Assembly: GCA_015056735.1 (NCBI GenBank)
Contig: SVFT01000001.1
Coordinates: forward strand, 434,001 to 498,000
Length of the DNA stretch: 64,000 nt
Direction: 5' to 3'
Source: Lachnospiraceae bacterium
Lineage (GTDB): Bacteria > Bacillota > Clostridia > Lachnospirales > Lachnospiraceae
Shown: one piece after another, positions 8,325 to 16,731 of the stretch
Position numbering within the stretch: position 1 is the stretch's first letter
Layout: each line of letters starts with the position of its first letter
Notes under the pieces: model-generated
Database searches by the model: none
The model's input: only the letters and a program-made list of their open reading frames with translations
What the model was told of the DNA's origin: nothing
Made by a program: the position numbers and the translations under genes

Positions 8325-9473
8325 ATGTCAGTCATCATTTTTTTGATCATGCTCGGCGTTCTTGTTGTTTTCCATGAGTGGGGACATTTTCTGACCGCAA
8401 GAGCGAACAAAATAACAGTGAAAGAATTCTGGATCGGTATCGGTCCCACCCTTCTTGCATGGGGCAAAGGCGAGACACGATTCAAGATCAAGCTCCTGCC
8501 GCTCGGCGGCGCGTGCGTGTTTGAAGACGATCTGGAGACGCAGCAGGAAGGATCCGAAGTGAAGGAGGAAGAAGTCTCCGATCCCTCGGACCACGAAGAG
8601 ACCGCCGGAGAGAACGCAGCTGAAAACGGAGCGCAGAACGCAGCGCAGGAACAGCATACAGGCGGCAAATTCATGGATGCAAGTGTCGGCGCAAGGTTCT
8701 TTACAGTCATTATGGGACCGCTTTTTAACTTTATACTGGCGTACCTGATGGCACTGATCCTGGTGGGCAATTCATATGTGGATGAGCCGGTCCTTCAGGA
8801 TGTGCGGCCCGGTTTTCCGGCGGCCGAAGCAGGGATGCAGCCCGGTGATGTCTTTACTTCCGTAGGCGGGCACAGCGTGTACCTCGCAAGAGAGATCGCG
8901 ATCGCGACGCAGCTCCATGCCGGTGAGACGACGGAGTTTACATACGAAAGAGACGGTAAGGAGTATTCTGTCACGCTGACACCTAAGAAGGATGAAGAGA
9001 CAGGTCGTATGCTGTATGGCTTTGAAGGGTATGCGGAATATGTTGACTGCGGCTTTTGGGATGTGATCCCGCATGCTTACTATGAAGTCCGTCTCGGCCT
9101 TTATTCAACCCTTGAGAGTCTGAAAATGCTGATCTTCGGAAAGCTTGGCGTAAATAATCTTGCCGGACCTGTCGGCATGGCCAAAATGGTCGGTGACGTC
9201 ACGGAACAGAGCAGACCGTACGGATTGCTTGTCGTCATCTTGAATCTGATCAGCATGACGATGCTTCTGTCCGTAAACTTGGGCGTGATGAATCTTTTGC
9301 CGATCCCCGGGCTGGACGGCGGACGACTCCTTTTCATCATCGTTGAATTTTTCCGCGGGCGTCCGATCCCTCCGGAAAAGGAAAACTACGTACATATGGC
9401 GGGTTTTGTCCTGCTGTTTGCTTTAATGCTGTTTACTTTATACCAGGATATCGTAAGGATCTGGTTTTCATGA
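8325..9473 (+). CDS. rseP: Site-2 intramembrane zinc metalloprotease with PDZ domain
   Basis: An S2P protease of the RseP/RasP type, which cuts transmembrane segments of anti-sigma factors and leftover signal peptides. The zinc motif HEWGH is at residues 17-21 in the first TM helix, and the third ligand lies in the LDGG motif (IPGLDGGRLLF, ~residue 328). A PDZ domain spans about residues 155-225 (DVRPGFPAAEAGMQPGDVFTSVGG). Unlike B. subtilis RasP it has an extra acidic, Ala/Glu-rich segment of about 45 residues (~residues 70-113, EDDLETQQEGSEVKEEE onward) just before the second hydrophobic helix. Typical position between dxr and ispG. Confidence 0.95.
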   Translation: MSVIIFLIMLGVLVVFHEWGHFLTARANKITVKEFWIGIGPTLLAWGKGETRFKIKLLPLGGACVFEDDLETQQEGSEVKEEEVSDPSDHEETAGENAAENGAQNAAQEQHTGGKFMDASVGARFFTVIMGPLFNFILAYLMALILVGNSYVDEPVLQDVRPGFPAAEAGMQPGDVFTSVGGHSVYLAREIAIATQLHAGETTEFTYERDGKEYSVTLTPKKDEETGRMLYGFEGYAEYVDCGFWDVIPHAYYEVRLGLYSTLESLKMLIFGKLGVNNLAGPVGMAKMVGDVTEQSRPYGLLVVILNLISMTMLLSVNLGVMNLLPIPGLDGGRLLFIIVEFFRGRPIPPEKENYVHMAGFVLLFALMLFTLYQDIVRIWFS

Positions 9474-9491
9474 CGGAAAGAAGGAAGCTCT

Positions 9492-10547
9492 ATGCATCGT
9501 GAACATACAAAAGTTGTCAATATAGGAGGCAGACTGATCGGCGGCGGGAATCCGATCGCGATCCAGTCCATGACCAATACGCCGACGGAGGACGTGGCCA
9601 AGACTGTTGACCAGATCAGTCGACTGGCAAAAGCGGGCTGTGAGATCATCCGCTGCACGGTCCCGACCACTGAAGCGGCCAGGGCGATCGCCGAGATCAA
9701 AAAGCAGATCACGATCCCGCTTGTTGCGGATATCCATTTTGACTATAAGATGGCGATCGCTGCGATCGAGAACGGCGCGGATAAGATCAGGATCAATCCC
9801 GGTAATATCGGCAGCGCCGACAAGGTCGAAGAAGTGGTTCGCTGTGCAAGGGAGCGGAATGTGCCGATCCGTGTGGGTGTGAATTCGGGTTCTCTTGAGA
9901 AGGACCTTGTTGCAAAGTACAACGGCGTTACAGCGGAGGGGATCGTAGAGAGTGCGCTTGATAAGGTGCATATGATCGAGGATCTCGGGTATGATAACCT
10001 GGTTGTCAGCATCAAATCATCGGATGTTTTGATGTGCGTGAAGGCACATGAGATCCTGGCAGAGAAGACGGATCATCCGCTTCATGTCGGCATCACGGAA
10101 GCGGGTACGATCATCAGCGGCAATATCAAATCTTCGATCGGTTTGGGACTCATTTTGGGTCAGGGGATCGGCGATACGATCCGCGTGTCCTTAACGGGTG
10201 ATCCGGTGGAAGAGATCAAGAGTGCAAAGCTGATCCTCAGGACACTCGGTCTTCGTAAAGGCGGGATCGAGATCGTTTCCTGCCCGACATGCGGCCGCAC
10301 AAAGATTGACCTCATCGGTCTGGCCAATCGCGTGGAAGATATGGTGCAGGATATCCCGCTTGATATTAAGGTAGCGGTCATGGGCTGTGCGGTGAACGGA
10401 CCCGGCGAAGCAAAGGAAGCGGATATCGGGATCGCAGGCGGCCTGCACGAGGGGCTTCTGATCAAAAAGGGTGAGATCGTGCGCAAGGTCAAGGAAGAGG
10501 AGATCGTGGATGTACTCCGCGAAGAATTACTGCACTGGGATAAATAG
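9492..10547 (+). CDS. ispG: 4-hydroxy-3-methylbut-2-enyl diphosphate synthase
   Basis: IspG (GcpE) is a [4Fe-4S] enzyme that reductively opens MEcPP to HMBPP, the penultimate MEP-pathway step. The N-terminal TIM-barrel part begins with VNIGGRLIGGGNPIAIQSMTN. The C-terminal iron-sulfur part carries Cys ligands in SCPTCGRT (~residues 262-266) and MGCAVNGPGEA (~residue 297), the four-ligand pattern completed by the Glu of the last motif in some members. At 351 residues it is the short bacterial form without the plant insert. polC begins 2 bases after its stop. Confidence 0.97.
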   Translation: MHREHTKVVNIGGRLIGGGNPIAIQSMTNTPTEDVAKTVDQISRLAKAGCEIIRCTVPTTEAARAIAEIKKQITIPLVADIHFDYKMAIAAIENGADKIRINPGNIGSADKVEEVVRCARERNVPIRVGVNSGSLEKDLVAKYNGVTAEGIVESALDKVHMIEDLGYDNLVVSIKSSDVLMCVKAHEILAEKTDHPLHVGITEAGTIISGNIKSSIGLGLILGQGIGDTIRVSLTGDPVEEIKSAKLILRTLGLRKGGIEIVSCPTCGRTKIDLIGLANRVEDMVQDIPLDIKVAVMGCAVNGPGEAKEADIGIAGGLHEGLLIKKGEIVRKVKEEEIVDVLREELLHWDK

Positions 10548-10549
10548 TT

Positions 10550-13500
10550 ATGGCAACACCGTTTAAAGATGTGTTCCCGCACCTCAGATTAAAGAGCGAG
10601 ATCGCGCTTTTCTGGGAGGATGTGCGCGTAGAGAAAGTCTCGATCACAAAGCGCTATGATTTCTTACGTGTCTATATCGAGAGCGATCACCTGATCCAAA
10701 AGGAGATCGTCTTTCAGACAGAAGAAGAGATCGCAAAGCAGCTCTTTAAGGGGCGGGGGACGACTGTAAAAATATATGAAAAGTTCAATCTTTCCGGGCA
10801 GTATACGCTCCCGAAACTCTGGGAGATCTACCGGGAAAGTTTTTTGCTGGAATTAAAATCTTATTCGCACCTTCTTTACAGCATCGTAAAGGGTGCGGAT
10901 CTTTCTATTCCGGACGATACCCATATGCACCTTACCGTGCAGGATACGGCGATCGCACACGATTCCGAAGCTGAGATCATCCGTATTCTGGAAAAAGTGT
11001 TTACCGAGCGATTCGGCATTCCGCTCGATATCTCTTTTTTCTATGCCGAGAAAAAGGGCAGATCACGCATCGAAGAGGACGAATATAAGGTCTTACAGCA
11101 GGTAGCTGCGATCGCTGATCAGGCGGCAGCTTCGTCTTCCCGCGAAGATGTGATGCCTCTGCCGGAAGCATCCGTTGCAGATGCGGCAGCGCCTGCGGAA
11201 ACTGCGGAGCCTGCACCGGATAAGAAGGCGGATGCTAAGGGCGCAAAGACTTCCGACGAGAAAAAGCGCATGCCGCTTAAGCGCGGTGACAACCCGGACC
11301 TGATCTACGGCAAAGATTTTGATGAGGATGCGATCCCCATCGAAGATATTGTCGGCGAGATGGGAGAAGTTGTGATCCGTGGCAAGATTATTGCTTTTGA
11401 CCAGCGGGAGATCAAGAATGAGCGTACGATCCTGATCTTTGATCTGACGGATTTTACCGATACGATGACGATCAAGATGTTTGCGCATAATGACGATGTC
11501 AAGGAATTAAAAAGCAGCATCTGCCCGGGTGCTTTCATTAAGCTGCGCGGGATGACTGTGCATGATAAATTCGACAATGAACTGACTGTCGGACACATTT
11601 CAGGCGTGAAGAAGATCCCCGACTTTACAGTGTCCCGTAAGGATAATGCACCGCGTAAGCGCGTGGAGCTTCACTGCCACACCAAGATGAGCAACATGGA
11701 CGGCGTCAGTGAAGCAAAGGATCTCGTGAAGCGTGCCTATAAGTGGGGACACCCGGCGATCGCGATCACGGACCATGGCGTTGTACACGCATTCCCGGAT
11801 GCAAACCACGCATGGGAAGATCTCTGGAAGGCAGAGAAGAACAAGAGAAAAGAAGCGGGCGACGAGAATCCGGATAAGCAGGACTTTTTCAAGATCATTT
11901 ACGGTATGGAGGCGTATTTTGTGGACGACCTCAAGAAAGTCGTGTCGGTCGAGGGAGGTCTGCCGCCTTTTATCGAAAGCGAAGATACCCTTGCCGGTAT
12001 GGGCTTTTCCGGCAGCTTTACTGTTTTTGACCTGGAGACGACAGGGTTCTCACCTGTGCAGAACAAGATCATAGAGTTTGGTGCTGTCAAGGTAGAGAAC
12101 GGTGTGATCACGGACCGCTTTTCGGCTTTTGTCAATCCAAAGGAGCCGATCCCGTATGAGATCGAGAACCTGACCGGTATCAATGACCAGATGGTCATGG
12201 ATGCGCCGACGATCGATGTGGTGCTGCCGCAGTTTCTGGAATTTGCAAAGGATACGATCCTCGTCGGTCACAACGTCGGATTCGATATTGGTTTTATCAG
12301 AGAGAATGCAAGACGCTTAGGATATGATGACCGCTTCGTGACAGTCGATACGGTCGGCATATCGCGTATGATGCTGCCGCACCAGGCCAAGCATACGCTT
12401 GACGCCGTTGCCAAAACGCTCGGCGTATCGCTTGAGAATCATCACCGCGCGGTCGACGATGCGGAGTGTACGGCAGAGATCTTTATCAAGCTCATCAAGG
12501 TGCTGGATAAGGACAACCTGCATACACTTGGCGAGCTTAACAAGGCAGGAGAGCGTAACGCAAACGCGATCCGCCATATGCCTTCCTATCACGGCATCAT
12601 CCTTGCAAAGAACAACACGGGCCGTATCAATCTGTATACACTTGTATCAGAGTCCCATTTAAAATATTTCTCACGATTCCCGCGTGTGCCGATGAGTCTT
12701 GCGATGGAATTGCATGAGGGGCTCATTTTCGGAAGTGCCTGCGAGGCGGGAGAACTGTATCGCGCGCTGCTTGACGGCAGATCGGATGAAGAGATCGCAA
12801 GGATCGTCAGCTTTTTTGATTATCTCGAGATTCAGCCGACAGGCAATAACGAGTTCATGATCCGCTCCGATCGTGTGCGCAACGTGAACTCGATCGAAGA
12901 TATTCAGAATTTTAACCGCAAGATCGTAAAGCTCGGGGAGCAGTTCCATAAGCCGGTCGTTGCGACCTGCGACGTGCATTTTATGGATCCTGAGGATGAG
13001 ATCTACCGCCGGATTATTATGGCAGGTAAGGGCTTCGATGATGCGGACGATCAGGCGCCGTTATACTTCCGCACGACGGAAGAGATGCTCGAGGAGTTTG
13101 CATACCTTGGAAGCGACAAGGCGGAAGAGGTCGTCATCACCAATACGAACCTCATCGCGGATATGATCGAATCGATGTCACCGGTGCGGCCCGATAAGTG
13201 TCCGCCGGTCATTCCGGATTCCGATAAGCTTCTTACGGAGATCTGCTATAACAAGGCGCACGAGATGTACGGCGATCCGCTTCCGGATATTGTTAAAAAG
13301 CGTCTGGAACGGGAACTGAACTCGATCATCACGAACGGCTTTGCCGTTATGTATATCATCGCGCAGAAACTTGTGTGGAAATCCGTGGAGGACGGTTATC
13401 TGGTGGGCTCCCGTGGATCGGTCGGCTCTTCGTTTGTTGCGACGATGGCGGGGATCACGGAGGTAAATCCGCTTAGCCCGCACTACTATTGTAAGAAATG

Positions 13501-15118
13501 CCATTATTGCGATTTTGACTCGGACGATGTCAAGGCATATGCCGGAAAAGCCGGCTGCGATATGCCGGACAAGGTCTGCCCGAACTGCGGTGAGCCGCTC
13601 TGCAAGGACGGCTTCGATATCCCGTTTGAGACATTCCTCGGATTCAAGGGTGATAAAGAGCCGGATATCGACTTGAACTTCTCCGGCGAGTACCAGAGCA
13701 AGGCGCATAAATATACGGAAGTGATCTTCGGCGCAGGCCAGACATTCCGTGCCGGCACGGTCGGTACGCTTGCGGATAAGACCGCATTCGGCTTTGTGAA
13801 AAAATACTTCGAAGAGAAGGGCGATAAGAAGCGTACGAGCGAGATCAACCGCATCGTTGCGGGGTGTACCGGCGTCCTTCGAAGCACAGGCCAGCACCCC
13901 GGCGGTATCATTGTGCTTCCGCTCGGCGAGGACATCAACTCGTTCACGCCTGTGCAGCACCCTGCAAATGATATGACGACCGATACGGTCACAACACATT
14001 TTGATTACCATTCGATCGATCATAACCTGTTAAAGCTCGATATCCTCGGACACGACGATCCGACCATGATCCGTATGCTCCAGGATCTGACAGGCATTGA
14101 TCCCGTTACGATCCCATTGGATGACAAGGGCGTTATGTCCCTTTTTAAGAATACGGAAGCGCTCGGTATCACGCCGGATCAGATCGGTGGCACAAAGCTC
14201 GGCACACTCGGTATCCCGGAATTCGGTACGGATTTTGCCATCCAGATGCTGATCGATACGAAGCCGCAGGCCTTTTCGGACCTTGTCCGGATCGCGGGCC
14301 TTGCGCACGGTACCGATGTATGGCTCGGAAATGCCGAGACGCTGATCAAGGAAGGCAAAGCGACGATCTCCACCGCGATCTGTACGCGTGACGATATCAT
14401 GACGTATCTGATCAGCAAGGGTGTCGAATCCGAAGAGTCTTTCAAGATCATGGAGATGGTCCGTAAAGGCAAAGTCGCGGGCGGCAAATGCGATAAGTGG
14501 CCCGCGTGGAAAGAGGATATGAAGGCGCACGATGTGCCAGACTGGTATATCTGGTCCTGCGAGAAGATCAAGTACATGTTCCCGAAGGCACATGCGGCTG
14601 CGTACGTTATGATGGCGTGGCGTATTGCGTACTGCAAGATCTATTATCCGCTTGCGTATTATGCGGCGTTCTTCAGTATCCGTGCGACCGGGTTCACCTA
14701 TGAGAAAATGTGCCGCGGCCAGAGGCACCTGGAGAATATCCTAGCTGACTATCGTAAGCGTGAGGATGAACTGTCGGCAAAAGAGCAGAATGAGCTGAAA
14801 GACATGCGTCTCGTACAGGAGATGTATGCCCGCGGATTTGATTTCATGCCGATCGATATCTTCAGGGTGCATTCACGCAACTTCCAGATCATCGACGGGA
14901 AGATCATGCCGTCCCTTAGCAGTATCGACGGTATGGGCGATAAAGCGGCCGATGCGATCGTTGAGGCAGCCAAGAACGGGCCGTTCTTATCCAAGGACGA
15001 TTTCCGTCAGCGGACCAAGGTATCGCAGACACTGATCGCAAAGATGGATGAGCTGGGTCTTCTCGGAGATCTTCCTGAGTCCAACCAGATCAGTCTGTTT
15101 GATTTTGTGAAAGGATAA
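10550..15118 (+). CDS. polC: DNA polymerase III alpha subunit, PolC type
   Basis: The Gram-positive replicative polymerase with built-in proofreading. The 1522-residue product has an N-terminal region, an OB domain (about residues 270-360, GEVVIRGKIIAFDQREIKNE), a PHP domain beginning at RVELHCHTKMSNMDG (~residue 370) and interrupted by the exonuclease, the DEDDh exonuclease opening with FTVFDLETTGF (~residue 491) and ending with the HHRAVDDAE motif, the PolC zinc module (CKKCHYC ... CPNCGEPLC, ~residues 980-1025) and the catalytic Asp pair in EPDIDLNFSGEYQ (~residue 1040). C-terminal helix-hairpin-helix region (SSIDGMGDKAADAI) is present. A charged Ala/Glu-rich linker (~residues 185-245) separates the N-terminal part from the OB fold. 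Last housekeeping gene before the accessory region. Confidence 0.98.
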   Translation: MATPFKDVFPHLRLKSEIALFWEDVRVEKVSITKRYDFLRVYIESDHLIQKEIVFQTEEEIAKQLFKGRGTTVKIYEKFNLSGQYTLPKLWEIYRESFLLELKSYSHLLYSIVKGADLSIPDDTHMHLTVQDTAIAHDSEAEIIRILEKVFTERFGIPLDISFFYAEKKGRSRIEEDEYKVLQQVAAIADQAAASSSREDVMPLPEASVADAAAPAETAEPAPDKKADAKGAKTSDEKKRMPLKRGDNPDLIYGKDFDEDAIPIEDIVGEMGEVVIRGKIIAFDQREIKNERTILIFDLTDFTDTMTIKMFAHNDDVKELKSSICPGAFIKLRGMTVHDKFDNELTVGHISGVKKIPDFTVSRKDNAPRKRVELHCHTKMSNMDGVSEAKDLVKRAYKWGHPAIAITDHGVVHAFPDANHAWEDLWKAEKNKRKEAGDENPDKQDFFKIIYGMEAYFVDDLKKVVSVEGGLPPFIESEDTLAGMGFSGSFTVFDLETTGFSPVQNKIIEFGAVKVENGVITDRFSAFVNPKEPIPYEIENLTGINDQMVMDAPTIDVVLPQFLEFAKDTILVGHNVGFDIGFIRENARRLGYDDRFVTVDTVGISRMMLPHQAKHTLDAVAKTLGVSLENHHRAVDDAECTAEIFIKLIKVLDKDNLHTLGELNKAGERNANAIRHMPSYHGIILAKNNTGRINLYTLVSESHLKYFSRFPRVPMSLAMELHEGLIFGSACEAGELYRALLDGRSDEEIARIVSFFDYLEIQPTGNNEFMIRSDRVRNVNSIEDIQNFNRKIVKLGEQFHKPVVATCDVHFMDPEDEIYRRIIMAGKGFDDADDQAPLYFRTTEEMLEEFAYLGSDKAEEVVITNTNLIADMIESMSPVRPDKCPPVIPDSDKLLTEICYNKAHEMYGDPLPDIVKKRLERELNSIITNGFAVMYIIAQKLVWKSVEDGYLVGSRGSVGSSFVATMAGITEVNPLSPHYYCKKCHYCDFDSDDVKAYAGKAGCDMPDKVCPNCGEPLCKDGFDIPFETFLGFKGDKEPDIDLNFSGEYQSKAHKYTEVIFGAGQTFRAGTVGTLADKTAFGFVKKYFEEKGDKKRTSEINRIVAGCTGVLRSTGQHPGGIIVLPLGEDINSFTPVQHPANDMTTDTVTTHFDYHSIDHNLLKLDILGHDDPTMIRMLQDLTGIDPVTIPLDDKGVMSLFKNTEALGITPDQIGGTKLGTLGIPEFGTDFAIQMLIDTKPQAFSDLVRIAGLAHGTDVWLGNAETLIKEGKATISTAICTRDDIMTYLISKGVESEESFKIMEMVRKGKVAGGKCDKWPAWKEDMKAHDVPDWYIWSCEKIKYMFPKAHAAAYVMMAWRIAYCKIYYPLAYYAAFFSIRATGFTYEKMCRGQRHLENILADYRKREDELSAKEQNELKDMRLVQEMYARGFDFMPIDIFRVHSRNFQIIDGKIMPSLSSIDGMGDKAADAIVEAAKNGPFLSKDDFRQRTKVSQTLIAKMDELGLLGDLPESNQISLFDFVKG

Positions 15119-15121
15119 ACC

Positions 15122-15964
15122 ATGTTTGAAGTGTTTGAAGACGCTGTCATTGACAGCGCAAAGCTCCTTCCGTTCCTTTTTGTTACCTATTTTTTAATGG
15201 AATGGTTAGAGCATAAGGCAGACAATACGACCAAGTCGATCATCAAGCGTTCCGGAAGGCTCGGCCCGCTTTTCGGATCTCTGATAGGCGCACTTCCGCA
15301 GTGCGGTTTTTCGGCAGGGGGAAGCAGCCTTTATGCAGGTCGTATCATCACGCTGGGCACGCTTTTTTCCATCTATCTGTCGACGTCCGACGAGATGCTG
15401 CCGATCATGCTGTCATCGTCGGCATCGCCGATCCTGATGGGGCAGGTGATCGGGATCAAAGTGGTGATCGGACTTGTGATGGGCTTCCTCATCGATATGA
15501 TCTTTAAGCCGGAACTTCCGCAGATCCATGTGCATGAACTCTGCTCGGAAGAAAACTGCCACTGCCGGTGTGAAGAGAGCCTTTTACGGTCGGCTTTCTA
15601 TCATACGGTAAGAGTCTTTGGCTTTATCCTTCTGATCAGTTGCGCACTGAATCTGGCGCTTTACCTGATCGGAGAGGAGCGGATCGCGCATGCACTGCTT
15701 GATCACAGCGTGCTCGCAGCTTTTGCGGCATCGCTGATCGGTCTAATTCCGAACTGTGCGGCGTCTGTTCTTTTGACGCAGCTCTATCTAGAGGGCATGA
15801 TCCGCTTAGGTACAATGATCGGCGGTCTTCTGACGGGCGCCGGTGTCGGCCTTCTGGTGCTTTTCAGGGTAAATCATAAACGGATGAAAGAGAACATCCT
15901 GATCGCGGCCGGCCTTTATGCGATCGGCTGCATTGCAGGGATCGTGCTTAATCTGATCGTGTAG
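15122..15964 (+). CDS. Putative metal/arsenic permease (ArsP_2-like, 'putative manganese transporter' family)
   Basis: A 280-residue membrane protein with about eight to ten hydrophobic segments arranged as two halves that each carry a Pro-x-Cys motif: PQCGFSAGG (~residue 59) and PNCAASVLL (~residue 217). These motifs mark the family annotated as ArsP_2 or putative manganese transporter. A central cytosolic loop, about residues 135-155, is rich in His and Cys (HVHELCSEENCHCRCEE), a likely soft-metal binding segment. It starts 3 bases after polC and is probably cotranscribed with it; it is followed by a T-run. The ion transported cannot be decided from sequence; arsenite derivatives or manganese are the candidates. 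Confidence 0.75.
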   Translation: MFEVFEDAVIDSAKLLPFLFVTYFLMEWLEHKADNTTKSIIKRSGRLGPLFGSLIGALPQCGFSAGGSSLYAGRIITLGTLFSIYLSTSDEMLPIMLSSSASPILMGQVIGIKVVIGLVMGFLIDMIFKPELPQIHVHELCSEENCHCRCEESLLRSAFYHTVRVFGFILLISCALNLALYLIGEERIAHALLDHSVLAAFAASLIGLIPNCAASVLLTQLYLEGMIRLGTMIGGLLTGAGVGLLVLFRVNHKRMKENILIAAGLYAIGCIAGIVLNLIV

Positions 15965-15993
15965 ATTTTTTCCTTTTGTTGATGATATGAGAT

Positions 15994-16223
15994 GGGGGAA
16001 GCTTTCCCGAATACCATTTAAATGCTTTTATAGTATTCCGGGGCGCTTCCCCCAAATACTATTTAAATGCGCGCATTTCAGCACTAAATTCATAAGCATT
16101 CCGAAAAGCATGGGACATTTCTGCGGAACTCGCTTCGCTCAGACAGTCCTCGAAATGTCCCTTTCGGAATACTTATTCATTAAGTGCGCATGCGCATGCA
16201 TTTTTCATAGTATTTGGGAAAGC
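15994..16223 (+). repeat. Large nested palindromic element with alternative foldings
   Basis: Several inverted repeats are interlocked. GGGGGAAGC (15994-16002) pairs with GCTTCCCCC (16045-16053). CCCAAATACTAT (16051-16062) pairs with ATAGTATTTGGG (16207-16218), so the 16045-16062 segment can choose between a left and a right partner. Inside the second arm, ATTCCGAAA (16098-16106) pairs with TTTCGGAAT (16162-16170) and GGGACATTTC (16112-16121) with GAAATGTCCC (16152-16161), leaving a GC-rich loop with ACTCGCTTCGCTCAGAC. No protein coding is evident. It resembles a dispersed non-coding repeat or MITE-like unit; absence of a visible target duplication leaves that open. Confidence 0.7.
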
Positions 16224-16282
16224 GTCCCCTTTATTCACATAGCCTACAGATCAGTATGGAAAAGCAAATGGTAAAAAACTTA

Positions 16283-16408
16283 GAACAGCATAGAAAAACA
16301 AATAGCACTAAAAGTTTCAGAATAGAACAGCATAGAAAAACAAATAGCACTAAAAGTTTCAGAATAGAACAGCATAGAAAAACAAATAGCACTAAAAGCT
16401 TCAGAATA
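16283..16408 (+). repeat. Three tandem 42-bp repeats plus a degenerate fourth
   Basis: Three near-identical 42-base units (16283-16324, 16325-16366, 16367-16408) each start GAACAGCATAGAAAAACAAA; the third differs by one base (AAAGCTTC for AAAGTTTC). A shortened fourth copy continues to about 16430. The length is a multiple of three, so both strands stay open across it, but there is no ribosome site and the translated peptide is low complexity, so I do not call a gene. The units are AT-rich and directly abut the tRNA terminator. Confidence 0.8.
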
Positions 16409-16429
16409 GAATAGAAAAACAAATATCAA

Positions 16430-16464
16430 ATAAAAAAACCTGCCGGATCATCCGACAGGTTTTT
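16430..16464 (-). terminator. Rho-independent terminator of tRNA-Glu (possibly bidirectional)
   Basis: Arms AACCTG (16437-16442) and CAGGTT (16456-16461), extended inward by CGG/CCG across one mismatch, enclose a short loop. Read on the minus strand the stem is followed by a run of seven T, immediately downstream of the tRNA 3' end. On the plus strand it is followed by five T. Confidence 0.85.
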
Positions 16465-16466
16465 CG

Positions 16467-16538
16467 CAGCCAGTAGGGGAATCGAACCCCTGATTCCGCC
16501 GTGAGAGGGCGGCGTCTTAACCGCTTGACCAACTGGCC
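16467..16538 (-). tRNA. tRNA-Glu (anticodon CUC)
   Basis: The minus strand folds as a 72-base tRNA. Acceptor arms are GGCCAGT and ACTGGCT with a G discriminator, the D arm holds GGTCAAGCGGTTAAGAC, the anticodon stem is CCGCC/GGCGG around the loop CTCTCAC giving anticodon CUC for GAG codons, and the T arm is GGGGTTCGATTCCCC. The first acceptor pair is a G-T wobble. CCA is not encoded. The gene lies alone, opposite to all neighbouring protein genes, between the palindromic element and the injection-system operon. Confidence 0.95.
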
Positions 16539-16574
16539 ATCTTGCGTATCGTTTTCACAACGCTTGTTTATCTT

Positions 16575-16603
16575 ATTATACTTTCAAAAAAAATGCAAGC
16601 AGT
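16575..16603 (-). promoter_or_regulatory. Candidate promoter of tRNA-Glu
   Basis: On the minus strand a perfect TATAAT occupies 16580-16575, about 37 bases upstream of the tRNA 5' end. At the 17-base spacing the -35 region (16603-16598) reads ACTGCT, a poor match; a better TTGCAT lies only 12 bases away. Only the -10 is convincing. Confidence 0.45.
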
Positions 16604-16631
16604 TTTTTTGAAAAAGTATCCTTTTCTTTTT

Positions 16632-16672
16632 GCGTTTCGTATATAGATGTGGAAACGCTAATATGATAGAAT
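16632..16672 (+). promoter_or_regulatory. Candidate promoter and operator of the injection-system operon
   Basis: An extended -10 TGATAGAAT (TAGAAT at 16667-16672) lies about 55 bases before the first gene of the locus, with a weak -35 TAGATG at 16644-16649 and 17-base spacing. GCGTTTC (16632-16638) and GAAACGC (16652-16658) form a perfect 7-bp inverted repeat with centres 20 bases apart, two helical turns, bracketing the -35. This is the geometry of a dimeric repressor or activator site; no dedicated DNA-binding regulator is encoded in the locus. Confidence 0.45.
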
Positions 16673-16731
16673 TATTCTGTGTGTTATTGTGCAATACTAT
16701 GACATTCTGACAACCTGAAGGAGTAAACACT

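Noticed and set aside
16214-16422. Open frames on both strands across the 42-bp repeats
   Set aside because: Open only because the unit is a multiple of three without stops; no ribosome site, and the predicted peptides are pure repeats.
16283-16430. CRISPR array
   Set aside because: Units are directly contiguous without unique spacers and no cas genes are present.
16593-16598. TTGCAT as -35 of the tRNA promoter
   Set aside because: It is only 12 bases from the TATAAT, too close for a normal sigma-70 type promoter.
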